Shown: positions 1 to 8,950, numbered from the stretch's first letter. The stretch: 64,000 bases of DNA from Terriglobus albidus (GCF_008000815.1 NZ_CP042806.1:6324001-6388000), one strand, 5' to 3'. Program-made: numbers and translations. The notes: a model not told the origin generated them from the sequence alone.

Positions 1-61
1 GCCAGCGACCGTGTGAACGGCAGATCACGCCTTATAACTGGCTATAACTCAAAGGAATGTT

Positions 62-1483
62 ATGCCGGATTCGGTATTCATTATTGTTGGACTCATTGCC
101 GTATCGACGCTGGTTCTTCTGGTCCTTCTGGCCAAGATGTTTCGTAAAGCCGGACCGAACGAAGCCCTGATCGTCTACGGTTTTCGTGGGCCGCGTGTCA
201 TCAAGGGACACGGCTCGGTGATCTTCCCGCTCGTGGAGAGCTGCCGCGAGCTCTCGCTTGAACTGATGTCGTTCGACGTTGCTCCGCAGCAGGACATGTA
301 CACCAGGCAGGGTGTCGCCGTCACCGTGGAGGCTGTGGCACAGATCAAAGTACGTAGCGATCAGCAGTCGATCCTTACAGCCGCGGAGCAGTTTCTAACC
401 AAAACACCCGCACAGCGCGAAGGCCTGATCCGCCTGGTGATGGAAGGTCATCTGCGTGGCATCATCGGTCAGCTGACGGTAGAGCAGATCGTGAAAGAGC
501 CGGAGATGGTTGCCGACCGCATGCGCTCTACCTGCGCTGAGGACATGAGCAAGATGGGTCTGGAAGTCGTCTCGTTCACCATCAAGGAGGTGCGTGACAA
601 GAACGAATACATCACGAATATGGGCCGCCCGGACGTTGCCCGTATTCGCCGCGACGCGGAGATTGCCGCAGCCGAGGCCGAGCGCGATACCGCCATCAAG
701 CGTGCCAATGCCTTACGGGAAGCCGCCATTGCCAAGGCCGCTGCCGACCAGGAGCGTGTGATCGCCGAGACCGCCTCGATGGCCAAACAGGCCGAGGCGC
801 AACGCGACCTCGACATCCAGAAGGCGCAGTTCACCGAGCAGAGCCGCCGCCAGGAAGCCCAGGCCGACAAAGCCTATGAGCTGCAGACCAATGTCATGCA
901 GCAGCAGGTGATCGCCGAGCAGGTGAAGGTACAGCAGGTGGAGAAGGAGCAGCAGGTCAAGGTGCAGGAGGCTGAGATCCTGCGTCACGAGAAAGAGCTG
1001 ATCGCGACGGTGCTCAAGCAGTCTGAGATCGAACGGAAGCGCATCGAGAACCTCGCTGCCGCTGAACGTGCTCGTCTGGTTGCTGAGGCCGAAGGCCGTG
1101 CCTCTGCGATTCGTGCTCAGGGTGAAGCCGAGGCTGCCATCATCTTCCAGAAGGGTGAAGCGGAAGCGAAGGCCATGAACGTGAAGGCCGAGGCCTACCA
1201 GGAGTGGACGCAGGCCGCCGTTGTCGACCGCCTGATCTCGAATATGGCTGAGGTGGTTCGCGCCATGAGCGAGCCGCTCTCGAAGGTGGACAAGATCACC
1301 ATCGTCTCCACCGGCGATGGCAACAACGTCGGCGCGAACAAGCTTACCGGCGAGATGACCAAGATCGCCTCGCAGGTGCCGGCTCTGTTCGAAGCCCTGA
1401 GTGGTATGAACCTGAACGACCTGATGAGCAACGTGAAGCAGATGAAGCCTCGCGACAACTCTCAGGGCAACAGCCATGTGTAA
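62..1483 (+). CDS. Flotillin-family (SPFH domain) membrane scaffold protein
   Basis: A 473-residue flotillin-like protein. One N-terminal membrane segment (about residues 5-25) is followed by an SPFH/band-7 domain (about 28-190) and a long Ala/Glu/Lys/Gln-rich coiled coil (about 190-400) with the repeated EAE/AEAE runs typical of flotillins, then a short polar tail. Bacterial flotillins form oligomers at the inner membrane and organise membrane microdomains. AAAGGA lies 8 nt before the ATG. The PspA-family gene follows 63 bp later, and flotillin and PspA are often paired in membrane-stress responses. The family call is firm; the particular role here is inferred. Confidence 0.9.
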   Translation: MPDSVFIIVGLIAVSTLVLLVLLAKMFRKAGPNEALIVYGFRGPRVIKGHGSVIFPLVESCRELSLELMSFDVAPQQDMYTRQGVAVTVEAVAQIKVRSDQQSILTAAEQFLTKTPAQREGLIRLVMEGHLRGIIGQLTVEQIVKEPEMVADRMRSTCAEDMSKMGLEVVSFTIKEVRDKNEYITNMGRPDVARIRRDAEIAAAEAERDTAIKRANALREAAIAKAAADQERVIAETASMAKQAEAQRDLDIQKAQFTEQSRRQEAQADKAYELQTNVMQQQVIAEQVKVQQVEKEQQVKVQEAEILRHEKELIATVLKQSEIERKRIENLAAAERARLVAEAEGRASAIRAQGEAEAAIIFQKGEAEAKAMNVKAEAYQEWTQAAVVDRLISNMAEVVRAMSEPLSKVDKITIVSTGDGNNVGANKLTGEMTKIASQVPALFEALSGMNLNDLMSNVKQMKPRDNSQGNSHV

Positions 1484-1546
1484 GCTGTAGGTCCGCTGAG
1501 CCGCGTTATGCGGCTCAGCGGACTCCGATGGAAGGAGGAACCCACC

Positions 1547-2215
1547 ATGCCGCTACTGGAAAGAGTCACCACACTGCTGCGAGCAAATCTCAACGACCTG
1601 ATCGACAAGGCCGAAGATCCCGAAAAGATGATCAAGCAGCTCCTGCTCGATATGGAAAACCAGCTGCTCCAGGTAAAGACCCAGGTGGCAATCGCTGTCG
1701 CCGACCTGCATCTGCTGGAGAATCGCAAGCACGAGCATGAAGAGTCTGCTGCCGGCTGGCGCCGCAAAGCCGAGCTGGCGATCGGACGCCACGATGAAGA
1801 TCTGGCTCGCGCCGCACTGGACCGCAGCCTGAGCGCACAGCAACTGGCTGTCAGTTTCAACCAGCAGATTGAGGATCAACAGGTAGAACTGGACACGATG
1901 CGCAACGCCTATCTGCAACTACAGGCGCGCATGAAAGAGACCGAAGCACAGTGCGAGCTGCTGATGGCCCGGAACCGCCGTGCCCGCGCTGTAAGCAAAG
2001 CCACCGCAGCCCAGACGAAGATCGCCGATGGAGCAGCGCTACGTTCGCTGGACCGGATGAAAGCGAAGATCCTGGGACAAGAGGCCGAGAACACCGGAGC
2101 ACAAGCTGTGCTTGGGATAAATACGGTAGAAGACCGCTTTCATAAGCTGGAGCGCGAAAGCCAGATCGATGCTTTGTTGCTGGAGCTCAAAGAACAACAA
2201 CGATTGCCCGGTTAA
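1547..2215 (+). CDS. pspA: PspA/IM30 family envelope-stress protein
   Basis: A 222-residue, almost wholly helical protein of the PspA/IM30 (ESCRT-III-like) family. The N-terminus carries the family pattern of an amphipathic helix followed by ANLNDLIDKAEDPEKMI, and the rest is coiled coil. The ATG at 1547 is chosen over an in-frame ATG at 1508 because GGAAGGAGGAA sits just upstream of 1547 and family members begin with this sequence. PspA binds inner-membrane phospholipids and limits proton leak under stress. It lies directly downstream of a flotillin gene, so a membrane-maintenance unit is likely. No PspF or PspC-like gene is nearby. Confidence 0.9.
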   Translation: MPLLERVTTLLRANLNDLIDKAEDPEKMIKQLLLDMENQLLQVKTQVAIAVADLHLLENRKHEHEESAAGWRRKAELAIGRHDEDLARAALDRSLSAQQLAVSFNQQIEDQQVELDTMRNAYLQLQARMKETEAQCELLMARNRRARAVSKATAAQTKIADGAALRSLDRMKAKILGQEAENTGAQAVLGINTVEDRFHKLERESQIDALLLELKEQQRLPG

Positions 2216-2250
2216 ATTGAATGATTGAAGAACGGAATGATTGAATGATG
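2216..2250. repeat. ATTGAATGATTG-type short tract
   Basis: Degenerate repeats of a TTGAATGATTGAA-like unit directly after pspA. The same tract type recurs near 45.9, 53.0, 53.15, 54.3 and 59.74 kb, always between genes. Confidence 0.6.
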
Positions 2251-2260
2251 ACCTGGGTGG

Positions 2261-2370
2261 GTGGGAGCAGCGGGCTTTCAGCCCGCTGATAAAAGCGTAA
2301 AAGTAAATGGGCTTTAGCCCATTTCTATATTGAGCCGATAGACCGTGGGCTGAAAGCCCACGGCTCCCAC
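2261..2370. repeat. REP-like hairpin cluster bounded by GTGGGAGC / GCTCCCAC
   Basis: A 110-bp element starting GTGGGAGC and ending GCTCCCAC, i.e. inverted termini. It contains three hairpins in a row: GCGGGCT-TTC-AGCCCGC, ATGGGCTTTAGCCCAT and CCGTGGGCTGAAAGCCCACGG. Relatives with different flanking stem bases occur near 6.47, 14.4/15.95, 34.4 and 63.2 kb. No gene is present in this gap. Confidence 0.8.
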
Positions 2371-2373
2371 CAA

Positions 2374-2416
2374 TTCGAGCTCCGCTCGAACGTCCCATGT
2401 CCCCAAGGGACATGGG
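2374..2416. repeat. Covarying small hairpin plus variable-stem hairpin
   Basis: TTCGAGC-TCC-GCTCGAA (2374-2390) is followed by CCCATGTCCC-CAA-GGGACATGGG (2394-2416). The first belongs to a family whose stem changes in a compensated way in other copies (6497, 58065, 59566). The second occupies a place taken elsewhere by hairpins of unrelated stem sequence. Confidence 0.6.
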
Positions 2417-2467
2417 GCCCGTGTACGGGTTCTCCCCAATATCCCGCGAACTTCCCTACCATTTTCC

Positions 2468-3640
2468 ATGTACACTTCCGGCATCACCGCTATGTCGAGC
2501 CTCCAGGACACACTCATCCTCGAACAACAAATCGCGCGCCTGCAGGCGCTGCTCGAGGCTTCGCGTCAGGTGCACTCCACCATTCAGGCGAGCGAGGTAC
2601 TGCAGCAGACCGCGCGCATCGTCGTGCGTGAGTTGGAGATGGAGGGAGCGGTTTTTCTCGCGCCGGATGGTTCAGCGTTGACCGCCTACGGTGAGGCTCC
2701 TGACCCGCCGTTCGATAACTGTCCCCGGTTCGCCCTTCTCTCGAAGGAAGGCGCCAGCCTGGCTACGCTGATCGTCGCCACACCGCAGAATGCGGATCTC
2801 TCGCTGTACGAGCAGGACTTCCTCGAAGGTCTTGTCCTGCAGACCGCCGTCGCACTGGAGAACGCGACCTTTCACGAACGCAATCTGCAGTGGGCTCGCG
2901 TGCAGCAGGACCTGGACGCTGCCCGGCAGATCCAGCGCTCATTGCTTCCCAAAGCCATGCCGCAGATCCCCGGCTTCACCATTGCTGCGCGTTCCACCAC
3001 CTGCTATGAAGTGGGCGGCGATTATCTGGACACCATCGAGTTGCCAGACGGATCGCACCTGATGGTCGTTGCCGATGTCGCCGGCAAAGGCCTGGCTTCC
3101 GCCATCGTCGCCACCAGCTTCCGGGCCGCCTTCCGGTCACTGGCCAGCCGCGCGGTATCGCTGGCCGAGATGGCGGCACAGGTGGGCCAACAGCACTACG
3201 ATGAAGGCAGTGAGGCACGGCGCCGCTATGTAACGGCAATCCTGTTGAAGCTCGATCCCAGGACCGGCGAAGGAGAGATCGTGAACTGCGGCCATAATCC
3301 CGGCATTCTGTTGGAGCCGGATGGCAGTCTGCGCATGATCGAGGCCTCCGGGCCTCCGCTGGGCATGTTGCCCGGCATGACCTATACCGCGGAGCCGATC
3401 CATGTTCCCGCCGGAGCCCGCGTGCTGCTTTACACCGATGGTCTGAGCGAGGTCTTCTGCGGCGAGGATGAGTTCGGCAGCGAGCGGCTGGCGGCAGCCT
3501 TTCAGCAGCTTGAGACACGCGATCCGGAGGCGATGCTCGATGCAATCTGGGCGGCGCTCGCCGCCTTCTCCAACAACGCACCACCAACCGATGACATGAC
3601 CGGCCTGGCCCTCTGCCATCTTGAGGCAGCAACCGCATGA
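2468..3640 (+). CDS. GAF domain / SpoIIE-type (PP2C) serine phosphatase, RsbU-like
   Basis: A 390-residue protein with a GAF-like sensor domain (about 25-145), a short coiled linker and a SpoIIE/PP2C-type phosphatase domain (about 170-385). Metal-binding and catalytic signatures are intact: GGDYLD, DVAGKG, NCGHNPG, YTDGLSE and a C-terminal TDDMT. The start could also be the ATG at 2492 (MSSLQD); neither has a convincing Shine-Dalgarno sequence. The stop overlaps the start of the RsbW-like kinase by 4 nt (ATGA). In partner-switching modules this enzyme dephosphorylates the STAS antagonist, here probably in response to a ligand of the GAF domain. Confidence 0.88.
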   Translation: MYTSGITAMSSLQDTLILEQQIARLQALLEASRQVHSTIQASEVLQQTARIVVRELEMEGAVFLAPDGSALTAYGEAPDPPFDNCPRFALLSKEGASLATLIVATPQNADLSLYEQDFLEGLVLQTAVALENATFHERNLQWARVQQDLDAARQIQRSLLPKAMPQIPGFTIAARSTTCYEVGGDYLDTIELPDGSHLMVVADVAGKGLASAIVATSFRAAFRSLASRAVSLAEMAAQVGQQHYDEGSEARRRYVTAILLKLDPRTGEGEIVNCGHNPGILLEPDGSLRMIEASGPPLGMLPGMTYTAEPIHVPAGARVLLYTDGLSEVFCGEDEFGSERLAAAFQQLETRDPEAMLDAIWAALAAFSNNAPPTDDMTGLALCHLEAATA

Positions 3641-4074
3641 AGAACGGAAGCGCCGTCGAAGTAACCCTGCCCTCCGAGCTCGGCTTTGAAAAAGTAGCCA
3701 TGAGCACGGCCGCCAGCATGGCCCAGTTGATGGGTTTCAGTCCCGACCGCATTGAAGATCTCAAAACGGCTGTGGCCGAGGCGTGCATCAATGCGATCGA
3801 GCACGGCAACCAGATGAACGACACGCTCTCCGTAGCCGTGATTCTGTCACCCGGCGAAGATCACCTTGAGATCAAGGTCATTGATGATGGAGCAGGCATC
3901 ATAGGACAACCGGCCACACCCGATATCGACCGCAAGATGGCCGGCGAAGAGGACCCGCGCGGCATGGGCATCTTTCTGATTCAGTCACTGGTCGATGAGG
4001 CCGAATGGCACCAGGGTCCGCCGGGGAAGAGCTTCGTGCGGCTGGTGATCCGCCTCGATAAGGAGAAGAATTAA
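3637..4074 (+). CDS. RsbW-like anti-sigma serine kinase (HATPase_c)
   Basis: A 145-residue GHKL ATP-binding protein. The N box (EACINAIEHGN), the G1 box (IDDGAGI) and a GMGIFLIQSLVD G2-type segment are visible, as in RsbW/SpoIIAB anti-sigma kinases. It overlaps the upstream phosphatase by 4 nt and the downstream STAS gene by 1 nt, so translation is probably coupled. The family's role is to bind a sigma factor or other partner and to phosphorylate the STAS antagonist. No sigma factor lies in the window, so the final target is unknown. Confidence 0.88.
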   Translation: MKNGSAVEVTLPSELGFEKVAMSTAASMAQLMGFSPDRIEDLKTAVAEACINAIEHGNQMNDTLSVAVILSPGEDHLEIKVIDDGAGIIGQPATPDIDRKMAGEEDPRGMGIFLIQSLVDEAEWHQGPPGKSFVRLVIRLDKEKN

Positions 4075-4427
4075 TGCAGGCCCCGACGAAAGTTGCTACG
4101 CGGACAGCGACCGCTGCCTCCGGAGCTCCGGTGACCATCCTCGCCTTTGCAGGCGACATCGCCTCCACCTCGAAGGAGCCCATCCTGGAGGCGTACGAAG
4201 CTACCGACGCGCAGAAGCTTCTGCTGGACTTCTCCGGAACCGAGTACGTGAACTCCTCCGGCATCGCCATCATCATCCAGTTGCTGCTGGACGCCACCAA
4301 GGCCGGTGGCCGGACAGTTGGCATCTTCGGCCTGACACCACATTTTCAAAAGGTCTTCACCATGGTGGGCATCGGCAAGTACGCCACACTTTCACCGAAT
4401 GAAGCCGCGGCTCTGGCCAGCCTTTAA
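4074..4427 (+). CDS. STAS-domain anti-sigma factor antagonist (RsbV-like)
   Basis: A 117-residue single STAS domain. The segment around FSGTEYVNSSGIAIIIQLL is the STAS phosphorylation loop, with the DSSG-type motif changed to NSSG but both serines kept. The first A of its ATG is the last base of the kinase stop codon. In the usual cycle the unphosphorylated STAS protein binds the RsbW-like kinase and frees its partner. The next gene, 11 bp downstream, is a second phosphatase that could act on this protein. Confidence 0.88.
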   Translation: MQAPTKVATRTATAASGAPVTILAFAGDIASTSKEPILEAYEATDAQKLLLDFSGTEYVNSSGIAIIIQLLLDATKAGGRTVGIFGLTPHFQKVFTMVGIGKYATLSPNEAAALASL

Positions 4428-4438
4428 AAGGAACATAC

Positions 4439-6406
4439 ATGCCGCGCCGATCTCTTCTCACGATTCTGTTGTTGCTGAGTATGGCGGCGCTGCACGCACA
4501 GACACCTGTTCCAGCGCCCGAAAATGCCGACCCCTCGCATCTGACGTGGACCGGCATGGACCGGCCGCTGAACATCTCCTCCTTCTGGTTCACCAACTCC
4601 ACGCAGGATGATCCTGCCTTCGCGCAACCCGGTTATGACGACTCTCACTGGAGGCCGCACAAACGCGGCGAGACGCTGCGCGCCTACTGGCAACGGCCCT
4701 CAAGCGTGGTCTGGTATCGCACTCACATCGAAGTCCCTCCTGGGGCCGGAGATCTTACCGTCAGCATCAGGAGTATCCATGGTCCGTTTGAGTTGTATGC
4801 CAATGGCCAGAAGGTTGGCGGGGCAGGCAGCATGGGAGGTCAGGGAGTCTTTGGCGACATGATTCCCTTGGTCTATCATCTGCCGGCAAATATTGCACCG
4901 GATGGCCACCTGGTTCTTGCCCTGCGCGCAGGCATTCTGGTCACCAACAATTCGGCGCAGGGCGGCATCGGTACCGACTCTTACCTGCTTCTGGGCTCGG
5001 CCGCGCACAGCAACGACACGCGTTCGCTCGCCGTCTTCGAGAGCCTGGCCAGTAATTACACCAATTCGGTGATCGCATGTATCGCCGGCATCGTCGCCAT
5101 AGGACTCTTTCTCTCAGCGCGTGGACGGGAGTACCTTGACCTCGCCATCAGCTACATCACGCTGGCGGTATACAACATAGTGGAGATCTGGGAGTTCTCC
5201 AGGCCAATCTCGCGCAGCGGCTTTGCCCTGCTTCTGACGACGCTGCTGGCCACTATTCCCGTCCTCTTTAATCTCGAGTTCATTCGCCGCATTCTGGGAC
5301 GGCCGCGCTGGAAGCTCTTCGGAGTAACCCAGGTTCTAATGCTGGTCAACAGTGTTGCGCTGCAGAACCTTTTTGTATTCGCACCGCAAACATTTTCTTT
5401 CCTGGTCCAGGGACTCTTCCCGACGGCTTTTGCCATCGCCACCTATGCTCTCCTCGACTTCGTTGTTCCGATCATCATCTTCCGGGCATGGCGAGGCGGG
5501 AATCGCGACGCAGGCCTGCTTCTGGTCGCCGTACTGCCGTCGTCCGTGCTGGTTCTGGCGCAGATTACCCGCAGCATCCTCATTCTTGCGAAGGCGATCG
5601 CGGGCGGCAACAATCCTCTCGAACGGGTTCCCGGCATTACCTTCGATATCGGCTGGTCTGAAGTCACGTCTTTCTTCGCCAGCATTGTTCTGCTGCTCTT
5701 CATGGTGCTGCGCACCATCCGTCTGGCACGCGAGAAGGCCGAGCTCTCTGCCGAGATTGCAGCCGCGCACAACGTACAAACGCTGCTGCTGGCGCGCGCA
5801 GCGCAGCCTACGCCGGGCTTTGCTGTCGAGACGGCATACCGTCCGGCCTCAGAGGTAGGCGGCGACTTCTTCCTGATCTCCCCGGGGCAGGACGGCTCGC
5901 TCTTCGCCATCGTCGGCGATGTTTCCGGCAAGGGCATGCAGGCTGCCCTGCGTGTCTCGCTGATTCTGGGCGCGCTGCACCGCGAGAGTTCACGCGAGCC
6001 GTCGATCGTGCTGCAGAACCTGAACAGCGCCCTGCTCTCGCAAGGAGACATCGGTTTCACCACCGCCTGTGCGCTGCTGGTGGAAAAAGACGGACGCTTC
6101 CGGTACGCGAATGCAGGACACCTGAATCCCTATCTCGACGGAGAGGAGTTGCCGAGCGCCGGAGCTCTTCCGCTCGGCATCAGCCCCCAGGCGGAGTACG
6201 ACACGGAGCATGGAAACCTGGCCACCAGGCAACGGCTGGTGCTGCTGAGCGACGGCGTGCCAGAGGCGCGCTCGGCCGCAGGCGATCTGTATGGCTTCGA
6301 CAAACTGGTAACACTGACGCGTTTGCCCGCCAACGACATCGCCGAGGTAGCGCATGCCTTTGGACAGACAGACGACATAACGGTGCTGGCGTTGGCGCTG
6401 GCCTAA
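4439..6406 (+). CDS. Membrane-bound SpoIIE-type phosphatase with periplasmic sensor domain
   Basis: A 655-residue protein. It has a signal peptide (about residues 1-21, ending LHAQ), a periplasmic galactose-binding-like beta domain (about 35-190; WYRTHIEVP and FELYANGQKVG resemble sugar-binding jelly rolls), about seven membrane segments (200-430), a short linker and a C-terminal SpoIIE/PP2C domain (about 450-655) with GGDFF, DVSGKG, NAGHLNPY, SDGVPE and TDDIT. The layout resembles 7TM-DISM receptors joined to a phosphatase. AAAGGA precedes the ATG. It gives the partner-switching cluster a transmembrane input beside the cytosolic GAF phosphatase. Confidence 0.87.
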   Translation: MPRRSLLTILLLLSMAALHAQTPVPAPENADPSHLTWTGMDRPLNISSFWFTNSTQDDPAFAQPGYDDSHWRPHKRGETLRAYWQRPSSVVWYRTHIEVPPGAGDLTVSIRSIHGPFELYANGQKVGGAGSMGGQGVFGDMIPLVYHLPANIAPDGHLVLALRAGILVTNNSAQGGIGTDSYLLLGSAAHSNDTRSLAVFESLASNYTNSVIACIAGIVAIGLFLSARGREYLDLAISYITLAVYNIVEIWEFSRPISRSGFALLLTTLLATIPVLFNLEFIRRILGRPRWKLFGVTQVLMLVNSVALQNLFVFAPQTFSFLVQGLFPTAFAIATYALLDFVVPIIIFRAWRGGNRDAGLLLVAVLPSSVLVLAQITRSILILAKAIAGGNNPLERVPGITFDIGWSEVTSFFASIVLLLFMVLRTIRLAREKAELSAEIAAAHNVQTLLLARAAQPTPGFAVETAYRPASEVGGDFFLISPGQDGSLFAIVGDVSGKGMQAALRVSLILGALHRESSREPSIVLQNLNSALLSQGDIGFTTACALLVEKDGRFRYANAGHLNPYLDGEELPSAGALPLGISPQAEYDTEHGNLATRQRLVLLSDGVPEARSAAGDLYGFDKLVTLTRLPANDIAEVAHAFGQTDDITVLALALA

Positions 6407-6467
6407 GGCACGTCCGGCGCTCAGGAAAAACCTGACAAAAGCTCGACTTCTCTTGATTCGGTAAACC

Positions 6468-6513
6468 GTGGGCTGGAAGCCCACGGCTCCCACCCATTCG
6501 AGCTACGCTCGAA
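6468..6513. repeat. Partial REP-like hairpin plus covarying small hairpin
   Basis: CCGTGGGCTGGAAGCCCACGG followed by GCTCCCACCC, then TTCGAGC-TAC-GCTCGAA at 6497-6513. This matches the right end of the 2261-2390 unit and lies between the phosphatase and decarboxylase genes. Confidence 0.65.
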
Positions 6514-6590
6514 TATCCACTGAAGCCGGATTTCCCGAGCCTTCCTGCTCACACATAAACCACGCAATCGCGATAGCATACATAGCTGGT

Positions 6591-8945
6591 ATGAGTGAAA
6601 AACGCTGGGTCCTTTTGATCGCCTCCGAGGTTGGCGGCACCGAATCTGTATCCGACCGCGCCATGGGGCGCCTGGTCGAAGCCATCTCAGACGAAGGCTA
6701 CGATGTCGTCCGTACGACGACGCCGGAAGACGGCTTGTCGCTGGTCATTTCGGACCCCTCCTACTCCGCGGTTCTGCTGGACTGGGACCTCGAAGGCGAC
6801 AGCCAGTTCGAAGAGCGCGAGGCCGTGCAGATTCTGCGCGCCGTACGCCGCCACAACAAAAAGATCCCGATCTTCCTCATCGCCGATCGCACCCTGGTCA
6901 GCGAGCTGCCGATCGAGGTCGTCAAGCAGGTGCACGAGTACATCCACCTCTTCGGCGACACCCCGGCCTTCATCGCCAACCGCGTCGACTTCGCCGTCGA
7001 GCGCTACCACGAAACCCTGCTGCCGCCCTACTTCCGCGAACTGAAGAAGTACACCGACCAGGGCGCGTATAGCTGGGACGCTCCCGGCCACATGGGCGGC
7101 GTCGCCTTCCTGAAGCACCCCATCGGCATGGAGTTCCACCGCTTCTTCGGTGAGAACCTCATGCGCTCGGATCTTGGTATCTCCACCGCTCCGCTGGGAA
7201 GCTGGCTTGACCATCTTGGACCTCCGGGAGACGCCGAGCGCAACGCCGCCCGCATCTTCGGAGCGGACTGGACCTTCTTCGTCCTGGGCGGCTCGTCAAA
7301 CTCCAACCAGATCGTCGGTCACGGTGTCATCGCGCAGGACGACATCGTCCTGGCCGACGCCAACTGTCACAAGTCCATCTGTCACTCGTTGACCGTCACC
7401 GGAGCTCGCCCCGTCTACTTCAAGCCGACACGCAACGGCTACGGCATGATCGGCCTGGTGCCCCTCAAGCGCTTCAGCGCGAAGAACGTAAGGGATCTCA
7501 TCGCGAAGAGTCCGTTCTGCAAAGGCGCTGCCTCACAGGAGGCGACCTACGCCGTCGTCACCAACTCCACCTACGACGGTCTCTGCTATGACGTGAACCG
7601 CGTCGTCAAAGAGCTGGCCGCCTCCGTTCCTCGTGTTCACTTCGACGAAGCCTGGTACGCCTACGCCAAGTTCCACTCCATCTACAAAGGCCGTTATGCC
7701 ATGGGTGTTCCGGAGGATATGCCGAATCGCCCGGCGATCTTCGCGGTGCAGTCCACGCACAAGATGCTGCCGGCCTTCAGCATGGCATCGATGATCCACG
7801 TCAGTCTGTCGGAACGCGCCCCGATGGACTTCGACCAGTTCAACGAAGCCTTCATGATGCACGGCACCACTTCGCCGTTCTATCCGCTGATCGCCTCACT
7901 CGACGTGGCAGCGGCCATGATGGATGAGCCCTCAGGCCCGACGCTGATGGAAGACACCATCCAGGACGCCATCAGCTTCCGCAAGGCCATGTCTTCGGTC
8001 GCCCACCGTCTGCGCTCCACGGAAGACAACGGAGATGGCTGGTTCTTCCGCCTCTTCCAGCCGGAGTCGGTGACCGATCCCCTCAGCGGAGATACCCACC
8101 TCTTCGAAGAAGCTCCGGACGAGTTGCTGGCAACCAATCCCTCATGCTGGACTCTGAAGCCAGGCCACGACTGGCACGGCTACCAGGACGCCGATATCGC
8201 CGATGAGTATTGCATGCTCGACCCCACCAAGGTCACCATCCTGACCCCGGGCGTCGACGCGCAGGGCACCGTGGCCGACTGGGGTATCCCCGGCGCCATC
8301 CTGACCGAGTTTCTCGACTCCCGCCGCGTGGAGATCGCCCGTACCGGCGACTACACCGTTCTGGTGCTCTTCAGCGTGGGCACGTCAAAGGGTAAGTGGG
8401 GATCGCTGCTGGAGAACCTCTTCGAGTTCAAGCGTCTCTACGACAGCGAGGCGTCGCTGGAAGAAGCGCTGCCCGAGCTGGTAGCCCGCTTCCCGCAGCG
8501 TTATCGCAACTCGACCTTGAAGGAGCTCTCTGACGAGATGCACGAGGCCATGATCGAGCTGAACCTCGCCGGCCTGGTCAACGCCGCCTGCGACGAAGAC
8601 TTCGATCCCGTGCTGACCCCGTCGCAGACCTATCAGAAGCTCGTCCGCCACGAGACCGAGCGCTTGCCCTTCGCCAAGATGGCCGGCCGCATCGCCGCCG
8701 TGATGCTGGTCCCCTATCCTCCGGGCATCCCGATGTCGATGCCCGGCGAGCGGCTGGGCGGACCGAACAGCCCGGTCATCAAGTTGATTCTGGCAATGGA
8801 AGAGTTCGGCAAGCGCTTCCCCGGCTTCGAACGTGAAGTCCACGGCATCGAGGTCGACGGCAACGGCAACTACTGGATGCGCGCCGTAATTGAGAAGGGC
8901 GTCCGCGGCAAGAAGAAGAAATCGCGTCAGTCTGCGGCGAAGTAA
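6591..8945 (+). CDS. Orn/Lys/Arg decarboxylase (fold type I PLP, probably arginine decarboxylase)
   Basis: A 784-residue enzyme with the three-part structure of acid-inducible and biosynthetic Orn/Lys/Arg decarboxylases: an N-terminal receiver-like wing domain (about 1-135), the large PLP domain with the Schiff-base lysine in STHK (Lys391), and a C-terminal domain. FDEAWYAYAKF and HGTTSPFYPLIASLD are typical of the family. It removes CO2 from a basic amino acid to give a polyamine or agmatine. An in-frame open stretch reaches back to 6468, but the ATG at 6591 starts the conserved domain. Substrate cannot be fixed by eye; arginine is a guess from length and general likeness to AdiA. Confidence 0.88.
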   Translation: MSEKRWVLLIASEVGGTESVSDRAMGRLVEAISDEGYDVVRTTTPEDGLSLVISDPSYSAVLLDWDLEGDSQFEEREAVQILRAVRRHNKKIPIFLIADRTLVSELPIEVVKQVHEYIHLFGDTPAFIANRVDFAVERYHETLLPPYFRELKKYTDQGAYSWDAPGHMGGVAFLKHPIGMEFHRFFGENLMRSDLGISTAPLGSWLDHLGPPGDAERNAARIFGADWTFFVLGGSSNSNQIVGHGVIAQDDIVLADANCHKSICHSLTVTGARPVYFKPTRNGYGMIGLVPLKRFSAKNVRDLIAKSPFCKGAASQEATYAVVTNSTYDGLCYDVNRVVKELAASVPRVHFDEAWYAYAKFHSIYKGRYAMGVPEDMPNRPAIFAVQSTHKMLPAFSMASMIHVSLSERAPMDFDQFNEAFMMHGTTSPFYPLIASLDVAAAMMDEPSGPTLMEDTIQDAISFRKAMSSVAHRLRSTEDNGDGWFFRLFQPESVTDPLSGDTHLFEEAPDELLATNPSCWTLKPGHDWHGYQDADIADEYCMLDPTKVTILTPGVDAQGTVADWGIPGAILTEFLDSRRVEIARTGDYTVLVLFSVGTSKGKWGSLLENLFEFKRLYDSEASLEEALPELVARFPQRYRNSTLKELSDEMHEAMIELNLAGLVNAACDEDFDPVLTPSQTYQKLVRHETERLPFAKMAGRIAAVMLVPYPPGIPMSMPGERLGGPNSPVIKLILAMEEFGKRFPGFEREVHGIEVDGNGNYWMRAVIEKGVRGKKKKSRQSAAK

Positions 8946-8950
8946 TACAT

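Noticed and set aside
2261-2370. A CRISPR array or tandem promoter in the hairpin clusters
   Set aside because: The repeats are palindromes with short, unequal gaps, not direct repeats with spacers of constant length.
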